Assembly: GCF_003402535.2 (NCBI RefSeq)
Contig: NZ_AP025172.1
Span: forward strand, 372,001 to 436,000
Direction of reading: 5' to 3'
Length of the DNA stretch: 64,000 bases
From: Cupriavidus sp. P-10
GTDB lineage: Bacteria; Pseudomonadota; Gammaproteobacteria; Burkholderiales; Burkholderiaceae
Numbering within the stretch: position 1 is the stretch's first letter; every line of letters starts with the position of its first letter. Under the pieces are notes generated by a model. The model made no database searches. It saw nothing but the letters and a program-made list of their open reading frames with translations, and was not told the DNA's origin. This document shows positions 1 to 8,374 of this stretch, in pieces. A program made the translations under genes and the position numbers.

Positions 1-1
1 T

Positions 2-1615
2 CGCATCTACCAGGTCCGCGGCTTCGATCTCTCCAATGTGACCTTTGTCCAGGGGAATACCGGGTGGATCGTACTGGATCCGCTGATCTCGGAGGAAACG
101 GCCAAGGCGGCCTACGAATTCGTGACCAAACACCTTGGTTCACGGCCCGTAGTGGCGGTGGTGTACAGCCATTCGCACATCGATCACTACGGTGGCGTGC
201 GCGGCGTCGTCAACGAGGCCGATGTGAAATCGGGCAAGATCAAGATCTTCGCACCCGAAGGCTTTACCGAGCATGCCGTCAGCGAGAACGTCATTGCCGG
301 CAACGCGATGGGCCGTCGTGCCGTGTACATGTATGGTGCGCTCCTGCCACGCAATGACCGCGGCGGTGTGAACGGCGGGCTGGGGCAGACAGTTTCGACC
401 GGCACCGCAGGCTTGATTGTTCCTTCCGACATCATCAGCAAGACCGGAACCGAAGTCACCGTGGATGGCGTGAAGATGGTATTCCAGATGACGCCGGGCA
501 CCGAGGCGCCGGCGGAAATGAATACGTTCTTCCCGCAGTTCAAGGGCATGTGGATGGCGGAAAACACGACCAACACCATGCACAACATCCTGACGCTGCG
601 CGGTGCCCAGGTGCGCGATGCGCTGAAATGGTCGAGCTACCTGAACGAGACCATCGACACGTACGGCAAGGACGTGGACTTCAAGTTCCAGGCTCACCAT
701 TGGCCGATGTGGGGTAATGCCAAGATCATCGACTACTGGAAGAAGCAGCGCGACCTCTACAAGTACACGCATGACCAGTCGGTCAACCTGATGAACAAGG
801 GCTATACCGGTGAAGAGATATCGGAAATGATCAAGCTGCCGCCAGAGCTCGACAAGTTCTGGCCGAACCGCGGCTATTACGGCACGCTGCGCCACAATTC
901 GCGGGCAGTCTATCAACGGTACATGGGTTGGTATGACGGCAATCCGTCGGACCTGAACAATCTGCCGCCGGAAATGGCCGCGAAGAAATACGTGGAGTAC
1001 ATGGGCGGCGAGGCCGCGATCCTGCGCCGCGCCAAGGCCGATTTCGACAAGGGCGACTATCGCTGGACTGCCGAAGCGCTCAAGCACGTGGTCTTCGCCA
1101 ACCCGAACAGCAAGGCAGGCAAGGACCTGCTCGCCGATTCGCTCGAGCAACTCGGCTATCAGGCGGAAAGTGGCCCATGGCGCGGCGTGTATTTGATGGG
1201 GGCGTATGAGTTGCGCAATGGCGTGCCAAAGGCAGGCGGCACCGACGTTGCCAGCCCGGACACGATCAAGGCAATGCCGCCTGAAATGCTGTTCGACTAT
1301 CTCTCGGTGCGCCTGAATGGCCCGAAGGCTGCGGGAAAGAAGATCGCGCTCAATCTCGACTTCACTGACTTGAAGAAGCAATACGGCCTGGCGGTGGAGA
1401 ATGCGGTCCTGAACTACGGCAAGCCGTTGCCGCAGGCGGACGCGAAGATCACGATGTCGAAGGCGACGCTCGATGCCATCCAGCTCAAGGAAACGACGAT
1501 CGAAAACGCCATCGCGAAGGGCGACATGAAAGTGGAAGGCCGACGCGAGGCGCTGGGGGAGTTCCTCGGCCTGCTGGATTCCTTCCCGTTCTGGTTCAAC
1601 ATCGTGACGCCATGA
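2..1615 (+). CDS. Alkylsulfatase, metallo-beta-lactamase fold (5' end outside window)
   Basis: The frame is open from base 2, so the amino terminus lies outside the window; 537 residues are visible, against roughly 650 for the SdsA1/YjcS family. The zinc-binding motif HSHIDH follows a YS dipeptide near residue 60 of the visible part, typical of the alkylsulfatase branch of the metallo-beta-lactamase superfamily. A central helical dimerisation region is followed by a carboxy-terminal SCP2-like lipid-binding domain (last ~130 residues). The family cleaves sulfate from primary alkyl sulfates such as SDS, usually in the periplasm, freeing the fatty alcohol. Its stop overlaps the start of the next gene by 4 bases (ATGA), so the two are probably co-translated. 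The family is clear from the sequence; the exact substrate is not. Confidence 0.9.
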   Translation, partial: RIYQVRGFDLSNVTFVQGNTGWIVLDPLISEETAKAAYEFVTKHLGSRPVVAVVYSHSHIDHYGGVRGVVNEADVKSGKIKIFAPEGFTEHAVSENVIAGNAMGRRAVYMYGALLPRNDRGGVNGGLGQTVSTGTAGLIVPSDIISKTGTEVTVDGVKMVFQMTPGTEAPAEMNTFFPQFKGMWMAENTTNTMHNILTLRGAQVRDALKWSSYLNETIDTYGKDVDFKFQAHHWPMWGNAKIIDYWKKQRDLYKYTHDQSVNLMNKGYTGEEISEMIKLPPELDKFWPNRGYYGTLRHNSRAVYQRYMGWYDGNPSDLNNLPPEMAAKKYVEYMGGEAAILRRAKADFDKGDYRWTAEALKHVVFANPNSKAGKDLLADSLEQLGYQAESGPWRGVYLMGAYELRNGVPKAGGTDVASPDTIKAMPPEMLFDYLSVRLNGPKAAGKKIALNLDFTDLKKQYGLAVENAVLNYGKPLPQADAKITMSKATLDAIQLKETTIENAIAKGDMKVEGRREALGEFLGLLDSFPFWFNIVTP

Positions 1616-2205
1616 AGACCAAGCCGAACGCCCTGATGGTGATGCTGGCCGCCGGCTGGCTGGCCCTCGCGCCGGGGCCGGTTGCCGCGTGCGGATCCGA
1701 CTTTGTCCTCGGCGACGAAGTCGGCGCCGCGCACCCGGCCTCGATCGGCGTCGCCTTCGCGATGAACGATGCGTTAAGGGCGGGCGCGCTGGCGCCCCCG
1801 GAAAGCCTGACTGGCGCCGAAGCGCGCTTGCGAGCCGACGTCACCGCGCACCTGCTGGAACAGCGGCTGGCGTCGGTCAGGGTAAAGCTGCCGCCCACCT
1901 CGCTGCTGCTGATCGAATCGAGGCTCTGGACGCGCTACGCCCTGGCAAGCCAACGCAAGGCAGACCTCCATGCGGATCATGACGCGGGTCCGGCCGACGG
2001 CGATGTCGTCGTGGTGACGGGCGAACAGGTGCTGCGTGGCCTGCTGGACGGGCGGATCGGCTGGAAGCAAGCATTGGACAGCGGACTGATTGTCGTGACA
2101 GGTGACCCAGCGAACCGCATGCGGGTGGAAACAATGCTGGCGGCCCAGTTTGCAAAGCCGGGCGTTGCCGCCCTGGCGAGTCACGTGCTGTCTCACCGGC
2201 TCTAG
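1612..2205 (+). CDS. Putative exported lipoprotein of unknown function
   Basis: This 197-residue protein starts inside the alkylsulfatase stop codon (ATGA overlap). The amino terminus has two lysines, a hydrophobic stretch and then VAAC at about residues 24-27. That resembles a lipoprotein signal-peptidase site, although a normal signal peptide ending at AxA is also possible. The rest is helical-looking, with no motif I recognise. The tight coupling suggests a job connected with the periplasmic sulfatase, but this is inference from position only. Confidence 0.65.
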   Translation: MKTKPNALMVMLAAGWLALAPGPVAACGSDFVLGDEVGAAHPASIGVAFAMNDALRAGALAPPESLTGAEARLRADVTAHLLEQRLASVRVKLPPTSLLLIESRLWTRYALASQRKADLHADHDAGPADGDVVVVTGEQVLRGLLDGRIGWKQALDSGLIVVTGDPANRMRVETMLAAQFAKPGVAALASHVLSHRL

Positions 2206-2217
2206 TTTGAGTTCGTG

Positions 2218-2244
2218 GACCGGGGACTGTCTTGCGCCCCGGTC
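2218..2244. terminator. GC-rich hairpin after the sulfatase operon
   Basis: Perfect 8-bp arms GACCGGGG (2218-2225) and CCCCGGTC (2237-2244) enclose an 11-base loop, 13 bases after the stop of the preceding gene. There is no following T-run, so it may be a weak or Rho-assisted terminator or an mRNA-stabilising 3' hairpin. Confidence 0.5.
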
Positions 2245-2445
2245 GCCCCAGCGAAATCCGTCGCATATGCGCACCTGTATGGCATGACACGACGACGAAC
2301 GACCGCAATCAGCGATACATCTGCCATCCACAATTCGTGCCTGAGAGACAGAAACTGGCCGGCATTGGCCTTCATCCCTTTCTGACGGGCCATTCACCCA
2401 GTTTGTTCAGCGTAACCATAACGACTAGCGCTTCAGGACCTCTCT

Positions 2446-2979
2446 CTAAATCCATTTGTCCTTGGCTGTCACCTGCGCTGAGACTTCGATTGTCTTGCTG
2501 GCAACGCGATCCGTGACCGTGGCAACGAATACATACCTTCCTGCGGGTTCTTCGCGGGTGAACTCTAGGGTCACGACGGAATCCCCCAGCTCCGTGATTC
2601 CGCGCTTCGGTGCCGCTCGACGAGAGACCAGGGTTGTACCAAAGTTGTCGCTCGAACCGTTGGGTGAGATCAGGCGGTATTTCACCTCCACATTACATCG
2701 TCCGTCCTTACCAGGCTTACATCCAGCGAACAGGAGCATGGTGCTCACCGACTCCCCCCGTTTTACGGCCTTCGTGGTGGGGAGGATGGGCGTGCCCGGG
2801 CGGTTCCACGTGTCCCGAAACATCTTGGCATCGCCTGTCAACACAAGTTGTACGCCAAAATCACCTGAGGACTTGCGAGCGTCACTATCCGGCACCGGGC
2901 GTCCATTGCCATCTGTCCATCCCGCGATCGCCTGCAACGAACACATGAGAACGGCGGCAAACAGGAATCTTCTTTTCAT
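2446..2979 (-). CDS. Hypothetical exported protein
   Basis: I chose the ATG at 2979 because it begins a clear signal peptide (MKRR, then a hydrophobic run, then a likely cut near SLQAIAG). The reading frame extends further upstream but without a plausible start. The product is 177 residues. The mature part is polar and beta-rich, with GESVSTM and EEPAGRYVFVATV patterns like an immunoglobulin-type or accessory periplasmic domain; it has two cysteines (CKPG...C) that could form a disulfide. I do not recognise a family. It stands alone, convergent with the sulfatase pair. Confidence 0.6.
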   Translation of the reverse strand: MKRRFLFAAVLMCSLQAIAGWTDGNGRPVPDSDARKSSGDFGVQLVLTGDAKMFRDTWNRPGTPILPTTKAVKRGESVSTMLLFAGCKPGKDGRCNVEVKYRLISPNGSSDNFGTTLVSRRAAPKRGITELGDSVVTLEFTREEPAGRYVFVATVTDRVASKTIEVSAQVTAKDKWI

Positions 2980-3343
2980 AGCAGTTGGTCCTGAGTCACG
3001 AAGGCCGCAGCCTGGTAGCCAAGGCAATATAGGGCAAGGCGCCGGATTAGCCGCCCCCCTCGGAGGAAGTGGTTTTGTGGCGCAGCGCACCTAATGCTGG
3101 AGAGAGGCCCCCTGCAATTGAGCCGGGAATCCGGTGGCGGGTGGGGGGCTCAAAGCGGCCCTTCGCCGTCAATCAAGTCTTCGTGTCTGGAACGGCCGTC
3201 CATCGTCGTTGAGCCGTCATTCGCTCACACCTAAAAACTCGGAAGCGCAGACAGGACTCACTTTCTGCCGATCTGCATCGGCTTGTTGAATCCGCAGCGC
3301 AATTCGCGCGTACGCCGACACCTCAGTCTACAACGGGCGAAAA
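2980..3343. other. Intergenic, nothing identified
   Basis: This 364-bp stretch separates the starts and ends of two leftward genes. I see no convincing reading frame, RNA gene or strong hairpin. It should contain the promoter of the exported protein at 2446-2979. Confidence 0.5.
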
Positions 3344-4204
3344 CTATCCTGGCTTGGCGCCCGACCCGATGATAAGTTCAAGCTCGGTCTTAAAGCCTTC
3401 ACCGACGTCGAACTGCTTCAGGCATTCATAAACATCGCTCCAGGCCCTCAGTCTTGCAGCGACGTCGAGGTCCGCTACCACGGCCCGGTATGCCCCGGCG
3501 GCTTCCTGCATCAGTTGCAGAGCATCGGACGCGCTCGGCAAGACGAGCTGCGCTCGAAGGTGCTGTGTTTTCACATCGCCAAGACCGCTGTCGTTGATCA
3601 GGCGTTCCATCACGCCATCGCCTCCCAGTGCGAAGATTCCAGGTTGTCCGGGCGCAGGAGGAGACTTGCCCGCGTGGCGTAGAAGGATCGCCATCGGCTG
3701 AGCCATAAAGGGATTGTTGGCCGGCGTCGTGAAAACCAGCGCCGCGAAACGCGCGCCAGGCTTGAGTGCGCTTCGGACAGCTTTCAATGCTTCTCTAGGT
3801 GACGGAAAAAGCATCAATCCCAATCGGCACATCGCCGCGTCGAACGGGGCCAATGTCCCGTCCAATTCATCTGCTGCGCATTCCAGCGTTTGGATATTCT
3901 GAAGACCGGCGCGAGCGGCATTTTGGCGGACATGCTCCAGCATGGTGCCCGATATATCACTGGCGACCACCTCGCCGCTGGCACCCACTCGTATCGCTGC
4001 CTGGATGCTTTGGCTGCCGGCACCGCAAGCCAGATCGAGAACGCGCATGCCCGGCCGGATACCGGCCATATCGATGAGCGTGTCCGTGGCGCCCGCAAGA
4101 TTGGTGGCGAACACATGCTCCCACTTCGCCCAGCCGGGTGCTGCCGACTCCCAGGTATTGCGAAGATTGGAGTTCACTCTCTTGTCGGTCATATGGAGAC
4201 TCAC
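3344..4204 (-). CDS. Class I SAM-dependent methyltransferase
   Basis: A 286-residue UbiE/Methyltransf_11-like protein. Motif I is VLDLACGAGSQS, near residue 55, which binds S-adenosylmethionine; an acidic post-I motif follows (VVASDIS), then a motif II region (DAAMCRLGLMLF). The call uses a GTG start at 4204. An ATG four codons in (4192) is an alternative, and both have purine-rich sequence upstream. The acceptor substrate cannot be read from the sequence, since this fold methylates quinones, small molecules and toxicants such as arsenite; no characteristic arsenite-binding cysteines are evident. It is flanked by intergenic DNA and looks monocistronic. Confidence 0.85.
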   Translation of the reverse strand: MSLHMTDKRVNSNLRNTWESAAPGWAKWEHVFATNLAGATDTLIDMAGIRPGMRVLDLACGAGSQSIQAAIRVGASGEVVASDISGTMLEHVRQNAARAGLQNIQTLECAADELDGTLAPFDAAMCRLGLMLFPSPREALKAVRSALKPGARFAALVFTTPANNPFMAQPMAILLRHAGKSPPAPGQPGIFALGGDGVMERLINDSGLGDVKTQHLRAQLVLPSASDALQLMQEAAGAYRAVVADLDVAARLRAWSDVYECLKQFDVGEGFKTELELIIGSGAKPG

Positions 4205-4728
4205 TCAGGCCCACCGCCGCTTGTACAGGAGCATTGTATTGCGCAAGTGATCGTGTGGGCCCCGTTATGCAACGCCCCGGAGTTTGCGGCTTCCGCGCAG
4301 AAGGCTTACTTTCTGCGCACAATTGGAGACTGCACGAGTGAGTGACCGCCTTCCTGGACATCCAACGGTTAAGCGGCCATTTGATCGGGTCCGGCCTATG
4401 ACCGAAGCTGCAGCCGGAGCCGACGTCTGAACGCCCGACCGATGGTACGAGTGAATGACGCTTCATGGCCGGCTACCGCCGTTGCGAAGCCGACAGCTTG
4501 TGGCAGTAAGCGACGCGTTTAAGCGAGCGGAGCGGGGTCACCTCCACGGCCATCGAGTGCCCTGCCCCAAACTGTCAATCCAGTGCCCCGGATTGTCAAG
4601 TGAGTAGTCGTCATTCCCGGATACTTGCTGGGCTTGCATGCAATGGCGCGTCTCATTGCGCCTCCGCCTGACTAGCCATTTCCCCGGCCGGCATGGAATT
4701 TCCCGTCCGAATCCGCAGAAGGAGACCC
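4205..4728. other. Intergenic region with regulator site near its right end
   Basis: No gene is supported in this 524-bp stretch. It contains the phased direct repeat at 4563-4599 (listed separately) and the promoter region of the rightward hydrolase-SDR pair. Confidence 0.5.
4563..4599 (+). promoter_or_regulatory. Phased direct repeat, probable AraC-type operator (site A)
   Basis: TGCCCC-N4-TGTCAA (4563-4578) is repeated at 4584-4599, an exact 21-bp step (two helical turns), 130 bp before the hydrolase start. The same architecture lies at 14761-14797 (B), 22228-22264 (C) and, weaker, at 20982-21018 (D). Direct repeats spaced by two turns are how AraC-family proteins commonly bind. Confidence 0.7.
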
Positions 4729-5352
4729 ATGAGCAAGACATGTAGCGAGCCGACGTTGGTGTTCGTACCGGGACTACGTGACCATGTTGCGCAGCACTGG
4801 CAGACTTTGCTGGAGAGGCGGCTGCGCGAGTCGGGCCGGTCGGTGGTCAGCGTGCCGCCGATGGGCCGCGACGACCTGTTTTGCACGTCACGTGTCGAGG
4901 CGATCGAAGCCGCGTTCGCGCAGGTCAGGAGCCCGGCCATCATCATTGCGCACAGCGGTGGCGTGGTCATGGTCGCCCACTGGGCTAGCAAATACCGCCA
5001 TCCGATCCTCGGTGCGTTGCTGGCAGCGCCTCCTGATTTTGAGCAGCCGATGCCTGCCGGCTATCCGACCATGGACGCGCTGTCCGCCGCGGGCTGGCTG
5101 CCGGTGCCGCGCGAGCCATTGCCATTGCCATTGCCCAGTATTGTGGCGGCGAGTCGGAATGATCCGCTTGCCAGGTCTGGACGCGTCGCCGCGCTGGCGC
5201 GGGACTGGAGCAGCGAACTGGTCGACCTGGGTCAGGTGGGGCACCTGAATCCGGCCTCCGGTTTTGGCGAGTGGCCAATGGCGGACAGGCTGATCTCACG
5301 GCTTTCGGGACATGACGCTGCGGCGTCAAGAACTGTATCCGGCCGCCACTAG
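4729..5352 (+). CDS. Alpha/beta hydrolase, RBBP9/YdeN family
   Basis: The ATG at 4729 is chosen because AAGGAGA lies just upstream (4719-4725); an earlier in-frame ATG (4693) lacks one. The 207-residue product starts the fold with TLVFVPGLRD and has the nucleophile elbow HSGGVV, with serine in the H-S-G-G position typical of the RBBP9/YdeN group. It ends with an acid and histidine region (SRNDPLA...GHLN). These are small serine hydrolases of largely unknown substrate. A tandem CCATTG repeat inside the gene encodes a PLPLPLP segment. It is followed by an SDR gene 72 bp downstream on the same strand, probably as one transcript under site A. Confidence 0.85.
   Translation: MSKTCSEPTLVFVPGLRDHVAQHWQTLLERRLRESGRSVVSVPPMGRDDLFCTSRVEAIEAAFAQVRSPAIIIAHSGGVVMVAHWASKYRHPILGALLAAPPDFEQPMPAGYPTMDALSAAGWLPVPREPLPLPLPSIVAASRNDPLARSGRVAALARDWSSELVDLGQVGHLNPASGFGEWPMADRLISRLSGHDAAASRTVSGRH
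5115..5138 (+). repeat. Short tandem repeat inside the hydrolase gene
   Basis: Three tandem CCATTG hexamers and a partial fourth encode alternating proline and leucine. Hexamer slippage would keep the frame and only change the length of this segment. Confidence 0.7.
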
Positions 5353-5424
5353 CGGCGGCCCGACCCACAACGCGCACGGCACGCGCACGGTATTGAACCG
5401 GCGCGGCTTCGCAAGGAGACGACA

Positions 5425-6237
5425 ATGGAACTGAAGGACAAAGTAGCCATCATCACCGGGGCTGGCCAGGGTGGCGGCGAAGGCATCGCGCACGTGCTGG
5501 CGCGGGAAGGGGCCAGGGTCGCCGTGGTCGACCTGAACCTTGAGGCGGCGCGGCGCGTCGCATCCAGCCTCGATCCGGAGGGAAAGCGCGCCATTGCCAT
5601 CCGCGCCGACGTCAGCAAGAAGGCCGAAGCGCAGGCCATGGCCAGCCAGACCCTCGAGGCCTTCGGTGCCATCGACATCCTGGTCAACAATGCCGGCGTG
5701 GGCGGGGCCTCTGCGCTGGTCTGCGACGTCACCGAGGAGAACTGGGACCACGTGATGGGGGTGAATGCCAAGGGCATCCTGTTCTGCTGCCAGGCGGTCA
5801 TCCCGGCAATGAGGGCGCAGGGCAAGGGCAAGATCGTCAATATCGATTCGATCGCCGGTATTCGCATGGCGTACTTCAGCAGCGTCGATTACACCGCGTC
5901 CAAACATGCGGTAACGGGACTGACCCAGCATCTTGCATGGGAGTTGGCCGACCAGCGCATCAACGTCAATGCGGTATGCCCCGGCGGCATCCGGACGCCT
6001 GCGATCGAAGCGTACGCAAGCCCCGAAAAGCGTGAGTCCCTGATCCGGCGCACGGTACCGCTGGGCCGGTTCTGCGAGCCCTCGGAGATTGGTGAAGCGG
6101 TGTCCTTTCTCGCCAGCGAGCGCGCGGACATGATCACGGGCCAGATGCTGGCGGTGGACGGCGGCACCCTTACCGGCTACGGCGAGGATCTGCGCGCGGT
6201 GTTGCGCCAGCGGCTGCAGGAAGGCAACAGCCACTGA
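5425..6237 (+). CDS. SDR family NAD(P)-dependent oxidoreductase
   Basis: A classical 270-residue short-chain dehydrogenase. The cofactor motif is TGAGQGGGEGI near residue 11, slightly expanded in glycines. NNAG appears near residue 90, and the catalytic set is a serine in NIDSIAG followed by YTASK. The PGG segment after the active site (CPGGIRTPAI) is typical. A strong ribosome site (AAGGAGACGACA) sits directly before the ATG. It likely oxidises or reduces an alcohol/ketone intermediate produced by the neighbouring hydrolase; the substrate is unknown. Confidence 0.9.
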   Translation: MELKDKVAIITGAGQGGGEGIAHVLAREGARVAVVDLNLEAARRVASSLDPEGKRAIAIRADVSKKAEAQAMASQTLEAFGAIDILVNNAGVGGASALVCDVTEENWDHVMGVNAKGILFCCQAVIPAMRAQGKGKIVNIDSIAGIRMAYFSSVDYTASKHAVTGLTQHLAWELADQRINVNAVCPGGIRTPAIEAYASPEKRESLIRRTVPLGRFCEPSEIGEAVSFLASERADMITGQMLAVDGGTLTGYGEDLRAVLRQRLQEGNSH

Positions 6238-6312
6238 GGTCGGCAGCAAGCTGCGGGCCCCGCTTCGCCCAGGGGCTCGCAGGTCAACCCGCCGCCGCCG
6301 ATGGCGGCGATG

Positions 6313-7071
6313 TCAGTAGTGGATGATGCCCGGCGTCCCGCCGCCGACTGCGATGGCCTCACCGTTGATTGCCACGCTCAATGGCGAGGCGAGAAAGGTC
6401 ACCACGCAAGCGACCTCGCTGGCATCGACCATGCGGCCAAGGGAACTCCTGGTCGCCGCCCACGCCTCGGTTGCGGCGTCCGTCTTCTCGGTGCGCGTTG
6501 GCCCGGGATGGACCGCCGTGACATTGATGCCCTTCGGGCCAAGTTCGTCAGCAAGGTTCTTGGTGATGGCCGCCACGCCGACGTTGCGCAGCGTGGCGAC
6601 GGGCCGGCCCGTGTGGTAGATCGCCAGGCCACCGATATTGATGATGCGGCCCCAGCCATTCGCGGCGAGATGCGGGGCCAACGCCCGCGCGGTACGAAGG
6701 TAGCCGATGACCTTGATGTCGATGTCTTCAAGCGCTTGCGCATCGACGATCTCGTCGAGTTGCGTGGCTGGCGAAATGCCGCCCGGCATGGCCGCGGCAT
6801 TGATCAGGATATCGATGCCGCCCAGGGCTTCGATCGCTTGCGCCACCATGGCATCGACGGAAGCTTTGTCGGCGGTGTCGACCGTGAGCGGCACAATGCG
6901 ACGGCCGGTCAGCGCCGCAAGTTCCGCGGCGGTCGCTTCCAGCGCTTCTTTCGCGCGCGCGGCGAGCACGACGTCCACGCCTTCCTGCGCGAGCTGAAGA
7001 GCAATCGTCTTGCCTATGCCGCGGCTGCCGCCGGTCACGATTGCACGCTTGCCTTTTAACTTCAGGTCCAT
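6313..7071 (-). CDS. SDR-fold oxidoreductase lacking the usual YxxxK residues
   Basis: The ATG at 7071 follows GGAGGG and gives a 252-residue protein; the frame runs upstream into the next gene, but that part is a shadow. The cofactor motif TGGSRGIG is intact near residue 13, and a dinucleotide-binding NAAA follows. Where classical SDRs carry Y-x-x-x-K before the ALTKxLAxE helix, this protein reads A-T-L-R-N, so both catalytic residues are replaced. I believe a divergent SDR subgroup shares this RNVxVAA pattern, so it may be a specialised enzyme or a binding protein rather than a broken gene. It is last in the leftward BKACE/quinone-reductase operon. Confidence 0.8.
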   Translation of the reverse strand: MDLKLKGKRAIVTGGSRGIGKTIALQLAQEGVDVVLAARAKEALEATAAELAALTGRRIVPLTVDTADKASVDAMVAQAIEALGGIDILINAAAMPGGISPATQLDEIVDAQALEDIDIKVIGYLRTARALAPHLAANGWGRIINIGGLAIYHTGRPVATLRNVGVAAITKNLADELGPKGINVTAVHPGPTRTEKTDAATEAWAATRSSLGRMVDASEVACVVTFLASPLSVAINGEAIAVGGGTPGIIHY

Positions 7072-7189
7072 GATCCCTCCGATTTCCTGCAATGGCTTCG
7101 GGGCGATCGTGCCAGGAACACGTCGCCCCGTAGGTCGTTTCGCGTCAGGGCGTACAGGGCGGTGATGCCCGGGCGCCAGGCCGCATGCG

Positions 7190-8161
7190 TTACGGCACCA
7201 GTACGGTAGCGCCGCTGGTCTTCCTCGATTCGAGCGCGCGATGGGCCTCGGCGGCATCGGCCAGCGCGAAGCTCTGCCTGGGCTCGCTCGTGATCTTGCC
7301 GGCCAGCACCATGTCGAACACTTCCCTGGCCATGTCGAGCATGTGCGAGCGCGGCGTGGCGTAGTGCACCATGGCCGGACGCGTGACCCACAGCGACCCC
7401 TTGGCCGCCAGCGTGCGGCTGTCGATTTCCACGGGCCCGGACGTCGTGCCGTTGCTGACAAGGGTGCCGCGCACCTGCAGGCAGGACAGCGATGCATCCA
7501 GCGTCGACTTGCCGATCGAGTCGAAGACGACCGGGACCTTCTTGCCGTCGGTGATCTCCATCACGCGTTCGACGATGTCCTCGCGCGAGGTGACGATGGT
7601 GTGTGTACAGCCATTGGCCTTGGCGATCTCCGCCTTTTCGTCGGAGCTGACCGTGCCGATCATGGTCACGCCAAGCGCTCGTGCCCACTGGCACGCGATC
7701 AGGCCGACGCCGCCCGCCGCGGCGTGGTAGAGGATGGTCTCGCCACCCTTGAGCGGGTAGACCTGGCGGAACAGGTATTGGGCCGTCATGCCCTTCATGA
7801 TGAGCGTCGAGGCAGTCCGGTCGGAGACGCCATCGGGCAGCGGGATCAGCACTTCCGCCGGCATCACGCGCACGTCCGAGTAAGCGCCCTGCGGCCCGAG
7901 CAGGTAGCCGACGCGGTCACCGACGCGGATGTCGGTCACGCCCGGACCGACGGCCTCGACCACGCCAACCGCATCGGAGCCCAGGCCGTTGGGCAGCTGA
8001 AGCGGATAGTGGCCGGTGCGGAAGTAGATGTCGATGAAATTGACGGCGATATAGGTATGGCGGACACGGGCCTGGCCCGGGCCGGGATCGCCGACTTCGA
8101 CGGTCTCAAGCTTGAGGACGTCGGCGCTGCCGGTTTCGTAGAAGCGGATTGCTTTTGCCAT
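7190..8161 (-). CDS. NADPH:quinone reductase-like MDR oxidoreductase
   Basis: The ATG at 8161 has AGGAGA seven bases upstream and gives a 323-residue medium-chain dehydrogenase of the zinc-free quinone oxidoreductase type. The catalytic domain begins KAIRFYETG. The Rossmann motif AAAGGVG sits near residue 150. The structural-zinc cysteine set is absent, as expected in this subgroup. The protein ends SGATVLVP. Members reduce quinones or enone double bonds with NADPH. It lies between the BKACE gene and the divergent SDR on the same strand, with 118 bp to the SDR. The gap before it holds a relic of a Bug-family gene. Confidence 0.88.
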   Translation of the reverse strand: MAKAIRFYETGSADVLKLETVEVGDPGPGQARVRHTYIAVNFIDIYFRTGHYPLQLPNGLGSDAVGVVEAVGPGVTDIRVGDRVGYLLGPQGAYSDVRVMPAEVLIPLPDGVSDRTASTLIMKGMTAQYLFRQVYPLKGGETILYHAAAGGVGLIACQWARALGVTMIGTVSSDEKAEIAKANGCTHTIVTSREDIVERVMEITDGKKVPVVFDSIGKSTLDASLSCLQVRGTLVSNGTTSGPVEIDSRTLAAKGSLWVTRPAMVHYATPRSHMLDMAREVFDMVLAGKITSEPRQSFALADAAEAHRALESRKTSGATVLVP

Positions 8162-8218
8162 TCTGGTCTCCTGGAGAAAGTTCATGCCGGTCCGGTGCCC
8201 GCAAGGGCCGTGGATCTC

Positions 8219-8296
8219 ATGGCTGGATGTGGTAAGTCTTGACGATGCCGGCATTGCGCTCGTATTCCGTGCGTAGCGCGTCAGGGCGATGGGACA
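8219..8296 (-). pseudogene. Relic of a Bug/TctC solute-binding protein carboxy terminus
   Basis: Reading leftward, the last ~20 codons before the TGA at 8219 give LRTEYERNAGIVKTYHIQP. This closely matches the end of the complete Bug-family protein at 21159-22136 (LRTEYDRNAAIVKANNIQP). Upstream of this tail the frame runs into sequence with no resemblance to a binding protein. It appears to be the surviving end of a deleted receptor gene, sitting between the BKACE and quinone-reductase genes. A 26-codon open frame from ATG 8296 exists but has no good ribosome site. Confidence 0.7.
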
Positions 8297-8374
8297 TGTT
8301 GGGCTCCGTCAGGGACAGGATGGCCGGCCGCCCTGGCCGCAGCCGAATCGCTGCGTCCGGGCGGGCCTTGCACA

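Noticed and set aside
140..1381. Long open frame opposite the alkylsulfatase
   Set aside because: It is a high-GC shadow of the real gene with no start signal and no recognisable domain.
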